This document shows positions 6,133-6,592 of a stretch of DNA of 6,592 nt, in pieces (positions within the stretch are counted from its first letter, which is position 1; each line of letters starts with the position of its first letter). The notes under the pieces were generated by a model. The model was not told the DNA's origin, ran no database searches, and was given only the letters and a program-made list of their open reading frames with translations. The DNA is from Fusobacteriota bacterium (lineage in GTDB: Bacteria > Fusobacteriota > Fusobacteriia > Fusobacteriales > Fusobacteriaceae), in NCBI GenBank assembly GCA_003973585.1, contig QNYN01000044.1, positions 1 to 6,592 of the forward strand. The letters are read 5' to 3'. A program made the translations under genes and the position numbers.

Positions 6133-6138
6133 CACCTC
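6133..6138 (-). promoter_or_regulatory. Shine-Dalgarno site fixing the start at 6125
   Basis: GAGGTG lies 7 bases upstream of ATG 6125-6123. The TTG alternative at 6140-6138 overlaps this site and has no ribosome site of its own, so it cannot be the main start. Confidence 0.75.
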
Positions 6139-6157
6139 AACTTTTATTTTATGATTT

Positions 6158-6163
6158 ATTATA
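6158..6163 (-). promoter_or_regulatory. -10 element of the four-gene minus-strand operon
   Basis: A perfect TATAAT reads on the minus strand from 6163 to 6158, 32 bases upstream of the first start codon. With 17-base spacing the -35 position (6186-6181) reads AAACAA, which is not a sigma70 hexamer, and no TGn extension is present. The promoter therefore looks activator-dependent. Transcription should begin near 6152. Confidence 0.65.
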
Positions 6164-6183
6164 CTATAAAAGACTTAAATTTG

Positions 6184-6203
6184 TTTGTAACCTATGTTAC
6201 CAA
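6184..6203 (-). promoter_or_regulatory. Palindromic operator GTAAC-N4-GTTAC, class II activator position
   Basis: A dyad with perfect 5-base arms (6187-6191 and 6196-6200) around a 4-base spacer extends with partial symmetry to TT-x-GTAAC on each side. Its centre (6193.5) is about 41.5 bases upstream of the transcription start predicted from the -10 element. That is the hallmark position of CRP/FNR-family activators overlapping the -35 region. HcpR-type nitrosative-stress regulators of this family are a candidate, by inference only. Confidence 0.6.
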
Positions 6204-6240
6204 AAAAACAAAAAACACCGAAATTTAAATTTCGATGTTT
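6204..6240 (-). terminator. Rho-independent terminator of the upstream minus-strand gene
   Basis: The stem pairs 6213-6224 with 6229-6240 around an AT-rich centre. The 6218/6235 position forms a G-U pair only in minus-strand RNA and is a C-A mismatch on the plus strand. The minus-strand transcript then runs into T-runs (from 6215 down to 6202, broken by one G). Polarity and position, about 30 bases after the stop of the permease fragment, indicate it ends that gene. Confidence 0.85.
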
Positions 6241-6261
6241 ATATTCTTATGTTTATATTTT

Positions 6262-6282
6262 TTTATTCTTTATTCTTTATTC
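6262..6282 (-). repeat. Three perfect 7-bp tandem repeats across a stop codon
   Basis: The unit TTTATTC (GAATAAA on the coding minus strand) occurs three times head to tail. The permease frame enters at the first unit and stops at TAA (6272-6270) in the second. Slippage here could alter the extreme C-terminus, but units in other frames contain stops soon after. Confidence 0.7.
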
Positions 6283-6371
6283 TCAAGTTTTAAGAGGTAT
6301 AGTTCTTTTACAAGGGCAAATCCTGGAATTGCTATAATTATACCAATAGCTCCAAAAAGTCCACCACCTCC
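6270..6371 (-). CDS. C-terminal end of an AI-2E family (PerM/YhhT-like) transporter, truncated at a chimeric junction
   Basis: Only about 31-33 codons of the AT-rich gene remain, ending at the TAA at 6272-6270. The readable end, GLFGAIGIIIAIPGFALVKE plus a short charged tail, is the last transmembrane segment and tail typical of AI-2E exporter/PerM proteins (G-x-x-G-x-x-G-x-x-x-A-x-P pattern before a cytoplasmic K/E-rich end). This is an integral inner-membrane protein family. The upstream part is replaced by unrelated GC-rich DNA near 6352-6371, so the true gene continues elsewhere. The family call rests on a short stretch and is moderate. The adjacent terminator supports a genuine 3' end. 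Confidence 0.6.
   Translation of the reverse strand, partial: GGGGLFGAIGIIIAIPGFALVKELYLLKLENKE
6350..6371. other. Chimeric junction between AT-rich genome and GC-rich fragment
   Basis: Base composition changes abruptly here. The bases across the boundary read sensibly in both flanking genes: in one frame as the glycine-rich turn of the AI-2E permease (G-G-G-L-F-G), in another as the E-V-V-D-F-L-E stretch of phosphofructokinase. About 20 shared bases at a point where two unrelated conserved genes meet mid-frame is what an assembler misjoin or chimeric read produces. Confidence 0.75.
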
Positions 6372-6592
6372 TCCGGCGGCTGGGGGCCTCGGGAAGAGCC
6401 CAGAATGGTGCCGCCGAACTGGTGTACCTGGGAGACCTTGTCCGGGGTCAAATCCATCACCTCATGACCATACCCGGGAATAAACCCTTCCAGGCCGAAG
6501 CGCACACCCAGGATCGATTCCACGCGGTAATGGTGGTGTGCTTCCATGACGATGGCCCGGATCACGTCGTTCACTCCCGGGCACAGGCCGCC
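6350..6592 (-). CDS. pfkA: Fragment of 6-phosphofructokinase in foreign GC-rich DNA, open at both ends
   Basis: The minus-strand frame entering at 6592 reads G-G-L-C-P-G-V-N-D-V-I-R, the nucleotide-site motif of 6-phosphofructokinases. It continues through ILGVRFGLEGFIP and the V-x-x-x-H-x-x-G-G-T-I-L-G-S-S-R-G block, in which the GGT-x-LG(S/T)SR motif is diagnostic. This is the glycolytic enzyme phosphorylating fructose 6-phosphate, of the longer group common in GC-rich proteobacteria and plants. About 80 codons are present and both ends are missing. The frame runs into AT-rich DNA and meets a stop at 6338, with recognisable homology ending around the E-E-V-V-D-F-L-E codons (6373-6350). G/C-ending codons contrast sharply with every other gene here. 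It is not part of the resident genome. Confidence 0.85.

Noticed and set aside
6126..6140. TTG start for the binding-fold gene at 6140
   Set aside because: The TTG sits on the Shine-Dalgarno site for ATG 6125, so initiation there is implausible.
6235..6483. Plus-strand open frame crossing the GC shift
   Set aside because: It spans the terminator and the chimeric junction and is antisense to both the permease end and the phosphofructokinase fragment, so it is an artefact of the join.
6350..6592. Horizontal transfer or genomic island at the GC-rich end
   Set aside because: There is no integrase, transposase, att-like repeat or tRNA. Two genes are fused mid-domain through about 20 shared bases, which favours a misassembly.
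1..6592. CRISPR arrays, tRNA or rRNA genes, riboswitches, phage genes
   Set aside because: I saw no spaced direct repeats, cloverleaf or rRNA stretches, recognisable riboswitch cores, or phage or insertion-sequence proteins.

Overview
The window carries about 6.37 kb of strongly AT-rich bacterial DNA, followed by about 220 bases of clearly GC-rich DNA that do not belong with it. The AT-rich part uses A/T-ending codons, purine-rich Shine-Dalgarno sites and an anaerobe-style peroxide defence set (PerR, ferritin, rubrerythrin, rubredoxin). That points to a low-GC anaerobe or microaerophile such as a member of the Fusobacteriota or Clostridia. Fusobacteriota is my preferred guess, but the sequence alone does not settle it.

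Layout, left to right. (1) 1-956, plus strand: the 3' part of truA (tRNA pseudouridine synthase), then a small GNAT acetyltransferase. (2) 970-2919, plus strand: a sigma70-type promoter overlapped by a PerR-box-like operator, then perR, a hairpin terminator or attenuator, ferritin, rubrerythrin and a 52-aa rubredoxin, closed by a strong terminator. The logic is coherent: PerR senses peroxide with iron, ferritin stores iron, and rubrerythrin reduces peroxide with electrons from rubredoxin. (3) 2934-6203, minus strand: a tightly packed four-gene operon converging on the oxidative-stress operon. In transcription order it encodes a cytoplasmic-looking periplasmic-binding-fold protein with an N-terminal DUF1858-like domain, a HypB/UreG-like P-loop NTPase with extra CxxC motifs, a single-domain ABC ATPase with its own DUF1858-like N-terminus, and an 80-aa protein with two CxxC knuckles. 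It has no membrane permease and no signal peptide. It therefore looks like an ABC transporter that has lost the membrane, combined with a metallochaperone GTPase. The promoter has a good -10, no recognisable -35, and a GTAAC-N4-GTTAC dyad centred near -41.5, the geometry of a class II CRP/FNR-family activator site. (4) 6203-6371, minus strand: a terminator and the last codons of an AI-2E/PerM-type permease gene. (5) About 6350 to 6592: a GC-rich fragment of a 6-phosphofructokinase gene from an unrelated genome, joined through about 20 ambiguous bases. This is most likely an assembly chimera.

The most interesting content is the four-gene minus-strand operon. I read it as an uncharacterised intracellular metal or cofactor delivery or enzyme-activation module, possibly under nitrosative or redox control. 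The window gives no direct evidence of its substrate.
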